Positions 26,940-35,391 of a stretch of 64,000 nucleotides of DNA are shown here, piece after piece (position 1 is the first letter of the stretch; each line of letters opens with the position of its first letter). A model generated the notes under the pieces. That model saw only the letters and a list, made by a program, of their open reading frames with translations. It had not been told where the DNA came from and ran no database searches. A program made the translations under genes and the position numbers. This DNA comes from Hallerella sp964501065 (lineage in GTDB: Bacteria; Fibrobacterota; Fibrobacteria; Fibrobacterales; Fibrobacteraceae): assembly GCA_964501065.1 (NCBI GenBank), contig CAZCRF010000003.1:62001-126000 (forward strand), in the 5' to 3' direction.

Positions 26940-27995
26940 ATGAAAGTGAAACAATTCGTATTTGCCGCTCTCTTGAGTTTAGGGACTTTGGCCTTTGCGG
27001 CATCCGATAAGGTCGTCGGGTACTTCCCCTATTGGAGTCAGTATTCCCAATTCGCTCCCAAGGATATCCGTTATCATTTGGTGACGCACATCCACTATGT
27101 CTCGCTTTCGCCTGCATCCGACGGGACTCTCGCCTTTGCCGACGAGAATGACGTGGAAAATTTCAAGGAACTTTCCAAACTCTCGTCCGAAAACGGAGTC
27201 AAGTTGATTGTGACAGTCGGCGGAATGGAACAAGAGGGGACTTTGGCGGAAATCGCCGCATCCGAGGAACTCCGGGGAACTTTCGCTAGCAACGTCGCGT
27301 CTTGGTTAGACGAGAATGGCGCTGCCGGGGTGGAACTGGACTGGCAGAACTTGACTGCGGAAAATGCGGAGGGTTTTGCTGCTTTGGTGAATGCGTTGAA
27401 GTCCGCCTTGGGAGAAAAAACGCTGGCGGTCGCCACTTATCCGCTGTCTTCCGCCGACGCTTATGACGGGAACGCTTTGAATGAAGCGGAATACGTGACC
27501 GTGTTCGTTCCCGACCAGATGACGGAGGAATCTTCCGAGTTGAAGCCGAATCAGAGCGTGTCCGCCTTTGAAGAGGCGTCAAATGCGCTCGTGTCGAAGG
27601 GGGTCGATAAAGGCAAGCTTGTCCCCGTCGTCTTTTTCTACGGCAAAAGCTTCACCGGGGCCAAGGCTCTTGGGGATGCCCAGACGGGAGTCGGCAGCGG
27701 AAATGAAGGAATCTTGTCTTATCAAGAATTGATGAAGAAATTTGAAACGCCGGATTACCAAGTTTCCTTTGACGAATCTTCCAAGTCGGAAATCGCCACC
27801 AGCGAAATGGAATCCATTGTATTTATGGGAATCCCTTCGGTCAAGGCCTTGGCGGATTGGGTCAAGGAGGAAGGATGTGCGGGAGTTGCCGCTTATGATC
27901 TTTCCGAAGACCACCAAGAACCGATTGTGTCGCTTTTGGTGACGATTGGGCTGGAACTTCGCCCCGATGTGGATTACAAGACGAAAAAGAAGTAA
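26940..27995 (+). CDS. GH18-like secreted protein, catalytic motif degenerate
   Basis: This 351-residue protein has a signal peptide (FVFAALLSLGTLAFAA) and the fold pattern of glycoside hydrolase family 18: KVVGYFPYWSQYSQF at the start, LIVTVGGMEQE near 85, VVFFYGKSF near 225. The family active-site motif D-x-x-D-x-D-x-E is replaced: the sequence reads AAGVELDWQNL, so the catalytic Glu is Gln and two of three Asp are changed. It is therefore probably not a chitinase but a binding protein. GAGG six bases upstream supports ATG 26940, and a hairpin terminator follows. It closes the six-gene operon. Confidence 0.72.
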   Translation: MKVKQFVFAALLSLGTLAFAASDKVVGYFPYWSQYSQFAPKDIRYHLVTHIHYVSLSPASDGTLAFADENDVENFKELSKLSSENGVKLIVTVGGMEQEGTLAEIAASEELRGTFASNVASWLDENGAAGVELDWQNLTAENAEGFAALVNALKSALGEKTLAVATYPLSSADAYDGNALNEAEYVTVFVPDQMTEESSELKPNQSVSAFEEASNALVSKGVDKGKLVPVVFFYGKSFTGAKALGDAQTGVGSGNEGILSYQELMKKFETPDYQVSFDESSKSEIATSEMESIVFMGIPSVKALADWVKEEGCAGVAAYDLSEDHQEPIVSLLVTIGLELRPDVDYKTKKK

Positions 27996-28011
27996 AATTG
28001 TCCTGTGTAAC

Positions 28012-28039
28012 AAAAGGTCTGCTTTTTTGCAGGCCTTTT
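28012..28039 (+). terminator. Rho-independent-like terminator of the envelope operon
   Basis: AAAAGGTCTGC and GCAGGCCTTTT form an eleven-base-pair stem (one G-T pair) around a TTTTTT loop, 16 bases after the GH18-like stop codon. The trailing T-run is short (CTTT). The Rpn-family gene on the other strand ends at 28057, so the hairpin may serve both. Confidence 0.6.
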
Positions 28040-28056
28040 GCTTTAGAGGTGGGCGG

Positions 28057-29337
28057 TTATTCTAATTCTTGCAGTTCCTTTACGGAAATTCCCGTGCATT
28101 TGGAAATTTCTTCTGCGGTCAGTTTGCCGAGAGAAAGAAAGGCTTTCGCCATATTGCGGCTCGCTTCTTTCTTTCCTTCCTTTTTGCCGGCTTCCCGCCC
28201 AGCGGCGAGTCCTTCCTTTCTGCCGGCTTCCCGCCCAGCGGCGAGCCCTTCCTTTCTGCCGGCTTCCAGCCCCGCGATACGTCCTTCTTCTCGCCCAGCG
28301 GCGAGCCCTTCCTTTCTGCCGGCTTCCAGCCCCGCGATACGTCCTTCTTCCCGCCCAGCGGCGAGCCCTTCCTTTCTGCCGGCTTCCAGCCCCGCGATAC
28401 GTCCTTCTTCTCGCCCAGCGGCGAGCCCTTCCTTTCTGCCGGCTTCCAGCCCCGCGATACGCCCTTCTTCCCGCCCAGCGGCAAGTCCTGCAAGGCGTCC
28501 CTCTTCTAGTCCGGCGATTCGCCCTTCTTTTTGGCCAGCCAACTGTCCTTCGAGGAATCCGCATTCATGTTCGTATTTCAAATCCGTCATATTGTGCACC
28601 TCGACATTAAAGACTTCATTCTTAAAATTAGTCAAAAGAATTTCGTCGAACAAGCGTTCAAACACGGGATTCTTTAAAATCCGTTCGGGAACGGGTTCCT
28701 CATTGATAATCCCTTTGAATGCCCGGAGCCAATCCGCTGCCGGGGAGTTGTCTTGATTTAAGAGCCCTCGGCGTTCCAAATCGAAAAATTTACTGACCTC
28801 GACGAACACCTTTTGAATCTTTGGAAAGAATTTTTTGCCGCGGCAGGTCTCGTCGACGTGGTGAAGATATTCCGTCGGGAATTCCGGGAACATTTCAAAA
28901 TCCAGAATTCCTAGAAAGTATATTTTCGGCAACCTGTACTGTTCACTTTTGTGCACTTGGTTCTCGATGACGCGGGCGATGTAGTATTCCACCCGGTCCC
29001 GGAAAAGATAATCTCCTTTTTGCTGCACTTCAATGAGTACTTTTTCCCCCGCATCGGTCGTCCCGATGATGTCCAACAGACACGTTTTTTTGTCGAATAC
29101 GCCGGGATATTCCTGCATTTCCAGGCTCAGCTCCCGGATTCTGTCTTTTCCGTCAAGTTCGAGCATGGCGTTCAATAAAGAAATCAGTCGTTCCCTGTCG
29201 CCATCTCCGGCGAAGACCATTTTGAAAATGCCGTCGCTTAAAATGTAGGCATATTTGTAAAGTTTTTGGTATTTCACGATAGAGCTGCGGTCTTCTTGGA
29301 AGGCTTCGAGCATCGCGAGATATTGATATCGATTCAC
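28057..29337 (-). CDS. Rpn/PD-(D/E)XK nuclease-transposase family protein with C-terminal repeats
   Basis: Members of this family (PD-(D/E)XK transposase-like, Rpn) are DNA nucleases that promote recombination. The 426-residue product has the family start YILSDGIFKMVFAGDGD, the nuclease core with acidic LLDIIGTTD and EVQQKGDY (about 110-130), and EYLHHVDE-type central features. The last 130 residues are a Gly/Arg/Glu/Ala-rich helical repeat encoded by tandem DNA repeats. The frame is open to 29562, but GTG 29337 has AAGGA eight bases upstream and begins where homology begins; ATG 29313 is an alternative. It is isolated between two operons. Confidence 0.82.
   Translation of the reverse strand: MNRYQYLAMLEAFQEDRSSIVKYQKLYKYAYILSDGIFKMVFAGDGDRERLISLLNAMLELDGKDRIRELSLEMQEYPGVFDKKTCLLDIIGTTDAGEKVLIEVQQKGDYLFRDRVEYYIARVIENQVHKSEQYRLPKIYFLGILDFEMFPEFPTEYLHHVDETCRGKKFFPKIQKVFVEVSKFFDLERRGLLNQDNSPAADWLRAFKGIINEEPVPERILKNPVFERLFDEILLTNFKNEVFNVEVHNMTDLKYEHECGFLEGQLAGQKEGRIAGLEEGRLAGLAAGREEGRIAGLEAGRKEGLAAGREEGRIAGLEAGRKEGLAAGREEGRIAGLEAGRKEGLAAGREEGRIAGLEAGRKEGLAAGREAGRKEGLAAGREAGKKEGKKEASRNMAKAFLSLGKLTAEEISKCTGISVKELQELE
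28186..28482 (-). repeat. Tandem repeat: 36-bp units, then four 60-bp units
   Basis: Two 36-base units (28186-28257) are followed by four 60-base units starting at 28258, 28318, 28378 and 28438, the last one truncated. The 60-base units encode a 20-residue repeat with GREEGRIAGLEAGRKEG. A T/C difference alternates between successive units (T, C, T, C at 28291, 28351, 28411, 28471), so the array probably arose by duplicating a 120-base pair of units. All units keep the frame. Confidence 0.9.
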
Positions 29338-29349
29338 AGTGAAAATCCT

Positions 29350-29369
29350 TTCGTACGAATTTGTACGAA
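29350..29369. promoter_or_regulatory. Palindrome and direct repeat upstream of the Rpn-family gene
   Basis: TTCGTACGAA is a perfect palindrome (29350-29359), followed by TTGTACGAA, giving a repeated GTACGAA spaced by three bases. It lies 13 bases upstream of the GTG start, next to the ribosome-binding site, a position suited to repression of this potentially harmful gene. The binding protein is unknown. Confidence 0.3.
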
Positions 29370-29576
29370 TGAAAAGTTCAAAATCGCCGTCGCGATGGAC
29401 GGCTTGAGATTGTAAATGGAGAGAGGGGAGACCCCCCCCGAGCCTTATGTCATGTCTCCGGAAAGCTCTTTTCCAGGTTTCCTGCGGTAAAGTTTTGACG
29501 GATGCCGCGAAGCATGAATAAGGAGTGAAACGGCCCGCACGAATGCGGGATGGGAACTGCACGATACAGTATAGAA

Positions 29577-29600
29577 AAAATCCTCCGTGAAGAGGATTTT
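29577..29600 (-). terminator. Terminator of the GH8-GH5 operon
   Basis: AAAATCCTC and GAGGATTTT form a nine-base-pair stem with a six-base loop. On the minus strand the hairpin is followed by a T-run (TTTTTTC), 26 bases after the GH5 stop codon. The remaining stretch 29338-29576 contains only a short GC hairpin (29534-29549) and a run of eight C at 29432; no gene is seen. Confidence 0.75.
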
Positions 29601-29626
29601 GGGAAAATGATGTTCTCCGATTTTGT

Positions 29627-31831
29627 TTATCGCTTATCCATACGGAGGATTTTCGAGTGGACGCCTTGCCTGATTTTGATGAAGTAAGATCCGGAGGGGA
29701 TGCTTTTCACGGAAACGGAGTGGACTCCGGCTGTCATCCTTTCGCTGTGCGAAAGGACGGTCTTTCCCGTTGCGGAATAGATGGAGTATTGCACGGGTCC
29801 GCTTTGCGGAACGGAGAGTTGGAGCATTCCGTTTTGAATCTTGGCTTGGAATATTTCGTTTGACTTTTGAGCGAGAATGGGCGTTGCATAGTACTCTTCC
29901 TTGTTTACCGCCAAGGAACTGTCCCCGATGATGACGGTGATGGTCATGTCGAACGCTTCGTAATAAGTGGTTTCATCGGCGTGAGCGGTTATTTCAACGA
30001 TGGCGTTTTCCGTCCCGGCGACAATCACGTTGCCGACCTTTGTCAAGTAAGGGCTGGAAGATTGCCCGTTGTATGTATAGGAAACAGTCCCGTGGTCATA
30101 AATCGTGGTGTCCGGGAGCGTGTTCGCAACGGAAGAGGCTCCAAGGGCTAGGGTTTGGGATTTGAACTTGTTGGAAATTCGCTGCTGGCCTTTTGCGAAT
30201 GTGACAAAAATCGTGTCATCCAAAGCGCGATAACCGGTGACGGCGGGGGCCGTGACGCGAATCATTCCCGTCCCCAATGTCGTCGTGAATTCCGCCATCG
30301 GAAGTGTTGAGTTCAGTGTGGAACCGTAGCAATAGGTGCTGTTGGTGCACGTACCTGTTTTCGTGGACAAAATTTCCGGGGACAAGGAAGTGAAGGTGAG
30401 TGCTCCGCCTTGAGTTGTCGTCCCGGTCGTGGACAAGAGGGTTTCGTAATTGGAAGAACCCGTGTAATTTTTCATCATATGGCTTTGGGTGCAGGAACCA
30501 CCGAAGCGGCAGGTGAAGTCCACAATGTTGGCGGTTTGTTCCGGTTCCTTTTCGACGACGACGATGGACTTGGAATTGTCGTTCGCCGTCAAAATGGCAT
30601 AACCGGCAGAAAGGATGTTCAGGGATGATCCGCTGGCGGATGCGACGGTTTCGTCGCTGGATGTGTAAGAACATCCTGAAACGAGGACATTCGTCAACGT
30701 TCCCGCGGTTTCCGTGACAGTCGTCGTGTTGAAGTGGCAGGAACCGCTCGTGTTGCCGGAGATTAGAGAATCTGTCCAAGAACTCGCGTATTGGGTCAGG
30801 TAATTCTTGACTATCGTCCCGGATGCCGTATAGGAGGCGTTGTCCAAAGCCTCTTGAGTTCTCAGGACTTCGCTGCCGTCAAAGATGGCGGAGCCTTCGG
30901 TGCTGTCGTCGACCGTGCTGGTGTATTGGCGCAGACTCCAGTTGCAGTTGCTGATTTTGTTTGTTTCCATAAAGGAAATCCAATCGGCGGTGTTGCTTGC
31001 ACTGGGGTCGCCTTTCCCGTTTGCCGCAGTCGTTCCCCATTCAGAAATGAAGACGGCGTTGCCCGAATTGATGGCGGCTGTCAGCTTGGAACCGTAATCT
31101 CCCACCGTATGCGTGCCTGCGTAAAAATGGAAAACATAGGCGACATTGGTCGCCGTTACGTCCCCGTAGGCACTGAGCTGGGACCAGTTCGGGGTTCCCA
31201 CGAGGATGAGGTTTTGGGTATAAGCGCGGATGCTTGCCGAAATGGTGTTTGCATAACTTTGAATCGTGGACCAGCCGGTTTTGACCGGCTCGTTGTAGAT
31301 TTCAAAGATGACGTTCGGCACATTGGCGTATTTTTGCGCCATCAACGTGAAGAACGCATTCGCTTCCGTTTGCTCGTATTCCGCCCGGTGGCTGTGCCAG
31401 TCGATGATGATGTAGACGTCATTCTCGATGGCGGCTTCCACCATTTGGTCTATTTTGGCGATGTAGGTGTCCGGGGATGTCATATACGCATACGACTCGT
31501 CTAGCGGATTGCTTGCGTTGCCGTATGAATCGTAATATTGGATGCCCATGGCGAAGCGGAATACGTCGATATGGAGGTTCTTGGCCGCCCACGCAATCAC
31601 TTCGGAATTGTAATACTGGATGCCCGTCGCGTCGGACCAGAACAGGCTGACCCCGCGGAGCATCGCCTGTTTGCCGTTCACGAGACTCACGATTTTGCCG
31701 TTGGACGTCCCGAGAGCTCCGTAATTTTGCACGGGACCGACTCGCAAAGGTTTTGCGGACAGCGCGTCCGCCGAAACGGTTGCCGCCAATGCGAAAACGC
31801 CGGCAGTCAAAAATTGGAAGAACTTGTTCAT
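29627..31831 (-). CDS. Secreted GH5 endoglucanase with T9SS-type C-terminal domain
   Basis: This 734-residue enzyme has a signal peptide and an N-terminal GH5 (GH5_2-like) catalytic domain to about residue 330. Markers are MLRGVSLFWSDATG near 57, IDWHSHRAEYEQ near 148, acid/base Glu in FEIYNEPVKTG near 178, YVFHFYAGTH near 235, and nucleophile Glu in AVFISEWGTT near 268. A long Thr/Ser-rich region with several disulfide-type Cys follows. The last 80 residues are a sorting-type domain (VQYSIYSATGKTVLS, then GSYFIKIRQGVHSKILRM), implying export by T9SS. AGGAG before ATG 31831. It is the second gene after GH8, 36 bases downstream, and both should act on cellulose. Confidence 0.9.
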   Translation of the reverse strand: MNKFFQFLTAGVFALAATVSADALSAKPLRVGPVQNYGALGTSNGKIVSLVNGKQAMLRGVSLFWSDATGIQYYNSEVIAWAAKNLHIDVFRFAMGIQYYDSYGNASNPLDESYAYMTSPDTYIAKIDQMVEAAIENDVYIIIDWHSHRAEYEQTEANAFFTLMAQKYANVPNVIFEIYNEPVKTGWSTIQSYANTISASIRAYTQNLILVGTPNWSQLSAYGDVTATNVAYVFHFYAGTHTVGDYGSKLTAAINSGNAVFISEWGTTAANGKGDPSASNTADWISFMETNKISNCNWSLRQYTSTVDDSTEGSAIFDGSEVLRTQEALDNASYTASGTIVKNYLTQYASSWTDSLISGNTSGSCHFNTTTVTETAGTLTNVLVSGCSYTSSDETVASASGSSLNILSAGYAILTANDNSKSIVVVEKEPEQTANIVDFTCRFGGSCTQSHMMKNYTGSSNYETLLSTTGTTTQGGALTFTSLSPEILSTKTGTCTNSTYCYGSTLNSTLPMAEFTTTLGTGMIRVTAPAVTGYRALDDTIFVTFAKGQQRISNKFKSQTLALGASSVANTLPDTTIYDHGTVSYTYNGQSSSPYLTKVGNVIVAGTENAIVEITAHADETTYYEAFDMTITVIIGDSSLAVNKEEYYATPILAQKSNEIFQAKIQNGMLQLSVPQSGPVQYSIYSATGKTVLSHSERMTAGVHSVSVKSIPSGSYFIKIRQGVHSKILRMDKR

Positions 31832-31867
31832 AAAAACTCCTGAAACGACCCAGTCTAAAAAGAAGAG

Positions 31868-34078
31868 TTACCGATGGATTTTCAAAGTCTGCGAATGGTT
31901 GCCGTCGGACAGGCGCAATACGTAAAGGCCGGTTGTCGGAGCCAACTGTTCCACGGCGATTTCGCCAGAACCGCGGATGTTTTTTGTAGCGAGCAACGTC
32001 CCTTTCAAGTCATACAAGCGCAGCTTGGCGTTTTGCCCCGCTTGGTTGTAAACGATGCGGCTTCCGATTTGGCTCAAAAGGGCTTTGGGCGTTGCCTGCA
32101 CCGTCTGGATGCCATTGATTCCAGAAAGAGCGGAGATGACGTTTCCGGTGGCATCGAGAAGGGCGACGCTGCTCAAGGCGAACGCTGCGTATCCGGCCTT
32201 GGCCATTTTCACGTCGAACTTGAAGCCGCGAACGGCCTTGACGACATCGGAACGGTGGCTTTCGAAATTCACCCAAGAAGGATAGGATAGAGAGTTGAAT
32301 TTGTCGTTTGCGTTGGCGGTGATGTCGATGTCGATCGTGCGCCATTCTTCCGTCGGGTGCAGGTAATAGCCCGGCTCGCCGCCTTCCTGGTCTTGAGTCA
32401 AGGTCTCTTGATCCAACAGGGCGAAGCGCATCACGCCTTGGCTTTTATAGGTGATGCGGACTGTGGCCAAATCGCTCACGTCGTAATAACTTTGATTGGC
32501 GTCAAAGGAGCAGGCGATTCCCGCAAACGGGTAGAGCAAGGTGACTCCGCCTTCGTAAGTCGGTTCCGGAGCGATGAACGTTTCGGCAGCGATGATGTAA
32601 CTGCCGTCTTCTTGTTGGTAAATCGCCGTGCTGCCGGAATCCGGGAACATCTTGGTCACGCCGTATTTGTCCGCATAAGAGCCCCAGCGTTCAAAGCCGG
32701 AAACATTTGCCCCCGAACCTTCCGCTTGGAGAATCCCGGCCGGAGCGGATGGAGAGAGGACGTTTGCCGGATTCGGGGTGAACGCCGTGTAACCGGTCAT
32801 GTCGTAGAAGTTCGGCATGTTGCCGGTGAGGAGCAAGGTGTAAAGGATGTTCAATGTCGCGGCAAAATAATTCTCTCCCTTTGAGGCGGTCAGTTTGACC
32901 TTTCCTTCCGTATTGATGAGAGTGTAGTAAAGGTTTTCCAGGTAGGATTTCGGGGAGTCCGCCGAAAGCATGGAAAGCCCGAGTCCGCCGGAATACGTCG
33001 AAGAAACGAAAATGTCCTGGTCGGACGAACCGTCCACATTGTAGCCGGGCAGAATCATGGCGGCATAACCGTAGGTGGTGGAATCCAGCCAACCGATGAT
33101 GGCGTCGTTCGCCTCCTTGGCCTTGGCGTTGCCGTACCAAGCGTAAGCCCAAGCCATTCTCCACGGCGTTCTTGCCGCATCGTCGTAAAAACCTTGGTAG
33201 CCGCCGGAAACGGACGCGCTAGTCGTTGTCGGCTGGTGGGAACTCCAATCGCACCAGTCCGGCATTAGCCCCGTTTGGGAATTTTGGCAGGCGCGCAGAT
33301 GCGTCATCGAAGTGGAGATGGCCGTTTGCCAAAAGGAGTCGTTCGTGATTTTGTAAAAAAGTTCGAATGCGGCGATGGCGGAATAGCTCGGATTGAACGC
33401 TTCGTTCCAGTTGCTCCCCGGGCGGATTCTCCCGTCGGTCTCCATGTCGTTGGATTTAATCCAGGAAATGAGCTTCTTGGCGGCTTCCAGATAGGAATTG
33501 TCGTTCCATTGCTTGTATGCCATGATCAAGGCGACTGCGGCGTCGAATTCGGCGTCGCTCGCCGTTCCTTGGGATATGGACCCGGTGAAGTTGTCGATTT
33601 CCCACTCCATCCCTTCGCCGTTCCAACTGTCGCAGCCGTTGCCGCCCAGCCCCTTGCCGTAGCACTTCCAATACCGCCAGAGTTTGTCGAATTCCGTTTG
33701 GTGGTCGTCGGTCGCGCTGGACATATAGACCATCAGGAGCATACCGTAGGCGATGCCTTCGGAAACGGTCAGCTCCGAGTTGGCGTTCGGGCTGATGATG
33801 CGAGCCGTACCGCTCGGCATGGCCTTGTTTGCGTCGTCCGTGCCGCCTTCGTATTTTTGATAATAAGTGCCTGCTTCGGTGTACCAGGCCCCTTTCCACA
33901 TATTGAAATGGCTTTGGATGGAGTCGATTGTCGCCGATTGGAAAGTGTTCCCGTAAGGGTAGGCTTGGTTTTGGGGAAAGGGGAATTGGGGAGTCCCCGC
34001 GAAAGAGAATGTGGCCAAGGCGATAGCCGAGGCGGCGGAAAGGGCAAAAGAATGGTTCATACGTCGAAAATAAACCAT
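31868..34078 (-). CDS. Secreted GH8 endoglucanase with CBM-like and T9SS-type domains
   Basis: This protein of about 736 residues is a family 8 glycoside hydrolase. Catalytic Glu lies in ELTVSEGIAYGMLLMVYMSS (about 100-120) and the Asp region in GTASDAEFDAAVALIMAYKQ (about 173-192); RTPWRMAWAYAWYG follows. Residues about 455-650 form a CBM11-like beta-sandwich (VRITYKSQGVMRFALLDQE). The C-terminal 70 residues are a sorting-type domain (AKLRLYDLKGTLLATKNI, then TGLYVLRLSDGNHSQTLKIHR). The ATG at 34078 gives a signal peptide with two Arg (MVYFRRMNHSFALSAASA); ATG 34060 is an alternative. It heads the GH8-GH5 operon. Confidence 0.9.
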   Translation of the reverse strand: MVYFRRMNHSFALSAASAIALATFSFAGTPQFPFPQNQAYPYGNTFQSATIDSIQSHFNMWKGAWYTEAGTYYQKYEGGTDDANKAMPSGTARIISPNANSELTVSEGIAYGMLLMVYMSSATDDHQTEFDKLWRYWKCYGKGLGGNGCDSWNGEGMEWEIDNFTGSISQGTASDAEFDAAVALIMAYKQWNDNSYLEAAKKLISWIKSNDMETDGRIRPGSNWNEAFNPSYSAIAAFELFYKITNDSFWQTAISTSMTHLRACQNSQTGLMPDWCDWSSHQPTTTSASVSGGYQGFYDDAARTPWRMAWAYAWYGNAKAKEANDAIIGWLDSTTYGYAAMILPGYNVDGSSDQDIFVSSTYSGGLGLSMLSADSPKSYLENLYYTLINTEGKVKLTASKGENYFAATLNILYTLLLTGNMPNFYDMTGYTAFTPNPANVLSPSAPAGILQAEGSGANVSGFERWGSYADKYGVTKMFPDSGSTAIYQQEDGSYIIAAETFIAPEPTYEGGVTLLYPFAGIACSFDANQSYYDVSDLATVRITYKSQGVMRFALLDQETLTQDQEGGEPGYYLHPTEEWRTIDIDITANANDKFNSLSYPSWVNFESHRSDVVKAVRGFKFDVKMAKAGYAAFALSSVALLDATGNVISALSGINGIQTVQATPKALLSQIGSRIVYNQAGQNAKLRLYDLKGTLLATKNIRGSGEIAVEQLAPTTGLYVLRLSDGNHSQTLKIHR

Positions 34079-34124
34079 TTTCAAGGGAACGGAAATTCTT
34101 TTAATGTAACTTTTACTATAGGGA

Positions 34125-34140
34125 TGTGAATTTGTTCACG
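34125..34140. promoter_or_regulatory. CRP-like binding site in the cellulase divergent region
   Basis: TGTGA-ATTTGT-TCACG matches the CRP consensus TGTGA-N6-TCACA except in the last base. It lies 47 bases upstream of the GH8 start and next to a possible minus-strand -10 (TATAGT, 34120-34115), in the intergenic region shared with the plus-strand CBM-like gene at 34326. Whether this organism has a CRP that reads it is unknown. Confidence 0.4.
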
Positions 34141-34325
34141 GGGCGTTCCTTCCAAGCGGAGTTTGTAAAAAAATGAAAACAAATGTGCGCCTATCCGCTT
34201 TATCTGCGTGTTTTTGTAAAAAAATTGGATGGAATGAAAAAAAAGATGCTCACTTTCCCCCAAAAAAGATATATTAGGGGGCAAACCGCCCTTTGGGGCA
34301 TTCACAATTAACAAGAGAGAGAAAT

Positions 34326-35243
34326 ATGAACAAGAAAATTTTAGCGGCATCTGCGGTCCTCGCTGCAGTTTCCCTTTCCTTCGGTCTCGAAACTTGGAGC
34401 GGCTCGGAAGGCGTCTACCAAGTGGAAACTGGTTTTGACGAGGGTGACCAGACCTACGGTTATTGGTATGATTACAACGATGCGCCCGACGGCGGAACTT
34501 CGACGGTCGTTTACCCGGTGGACAAGGGCAACGCCTATTCCGATGACGCGATGGATCCGATTATCGACTTTTGCGGCGGCGTGTGCGGTGTCGCGACAAT
34601 GGGCGATGGCTACCAGTATCCGTATGTCGGCATCGGCTTCAACATTGGCGGCGGCAGCCAGAATGGCTACGACATCTCCAGCTGGGGCGGCATCTGCCTC
34701 TCTTACAAGTCCGACGGAATCTCCCCGGCTCTCGAAATTGCCCCGGAAGACGAAGCGACCCTGACCGAATACAACAACTACAAGGCCACTTTGAAGATTG
34801 CCGCTTCCGAGACCACCGTGGATCTCGCCTGGGCGGACTTCAAGCAGGAATCCGGATGGGGCGTGAAGGTGGAGCAGTCCACAGTTCTCGCCAAGGCTGC
34901 GGCCATCAAGTTCAAGATTGCGACGACCGCCGGCAAGTCGACGAACTTCAACATCGCCCAGATCGGTGAAAACGGCAAGTGCGGAGCTGTTACTCCTAGC
35001 GCCATCAAGTCCGGCAATGCGGCTTCTTCCGTGAAGGCTTCCGTCGCCGGTCGCACCCTTTCGCTCTCCGGTGTCAAGGCCGGTGCGAATGTGGAAGTCA
35101 TCAACCTGCAAGGTCAAGTCGTCTTGAAGAGCGTTCTCAACTCTTCTTCCGCTTCCTTGAACCTCGCCAAGATGGACGCCGGTGTCTATATGGTTCGCGT
35201 TGCCGGCAGTGCCAACTTCAACCAGAAGATTGTCTTGAAGTAA
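34326..35243 (+). CDS. Secreted CBM-like protein with T9SS-type sorting domain
   Basis: This 305-residue protein has a signal peptide (ILAASAVLAAVSLSFG), a beta-sandwich of the same type as the C-terminal module of the neighbouring GH8 (SSWGGICLSYKSDGISPALEI, then LAWADFKQESGWGVKVE), and a C-terminal sorting-type domain (VEVINLQGQVVLKSVLNSSS, then AKMDAGVYMVRVAGSANFNQK). It carries no catalytic motif. Codon use is strongly C-ended, as in pckG, which suggests high expression. A stand-alone surface carbohydrate-binding protein is the best guess. AGAGAG precedes ATG 34326, TATATT sits at 34270, and a strong terminator follows. Confidence 0.78.
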   Translation: MNKKILAASAVLAAVSLSFGLETWSGSEGVYQVETGFDEGDQTYGYWYDYNDAPDGGTSTVVYPVDKGNAYSDDAMDPIIDFCGGVCGVATMGDGYQYPYVGIGFNIGGGSQNGYDISSWGGICLSYKSDGISPALEIAPEDEATLTEYNNYKATLKIAASETTVDLAWADFKQESGWGVKVEQSTVLAKAAAIKFKIATTAGKSTNFNIAQIGENGKCGAVTPSAIKSGNAASSVKASVAGRTLSLSGVKAGANVEVINLQGQVVLKSVLNSSSASLNLAKMDAGVYMVRVAGSANFNQKIVLK

Positions 35244-35261
35244 GCATTTCCTTGAATGTGA

Positions 35262-35295
35262 AAAATGGAATCTGTGATGCAGATTCCATTTTTTG
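35262..35295 (+). terminator. Rho-independent terminator
   Basis: AAAATGGAATCTG and CAGATTCCATTTT form a perfect thirteen-base-pair stem with a five-base loop (TGATG) followed by TT and G/T-rich sequence. It lies 18 bases after the CBM-like gene, separating it from the GH8 lipoprotein gene. Confidence 0.85.
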
Positions 35296-35391
35296 TTGTT
35301 GACTTAAATTTTTACTTGCGTATTCGAATGGAACGGGAATCCGAGTATATATTAAAGGTCGTTCCCATTTTCACTTTATATTGGACGCTTT

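Noticed and set aside
28186..28482. Possible CRISPR array (regular repeats)
   Set aside because: The units are contiguous with no unique spacers and keep a reading frame, so it is a coding tandem repeat.
27998..28756. 252-codon plus-strand frame rich in Pro, Ser and Ala
   Set aside because: It reads the complementary strand of the Rpn-gene tandem repeat; there is no ribosome site or signal peptide, and the PD-(D/E)XK domain is on the other strand.
29432..29439. Run of eight C upstream of the Rpn-family gene
   Set aside because: It could be a phase-variation tract, but it lies outside the likely coding region and about 95 bases from the start, so a single sequence gives no support.
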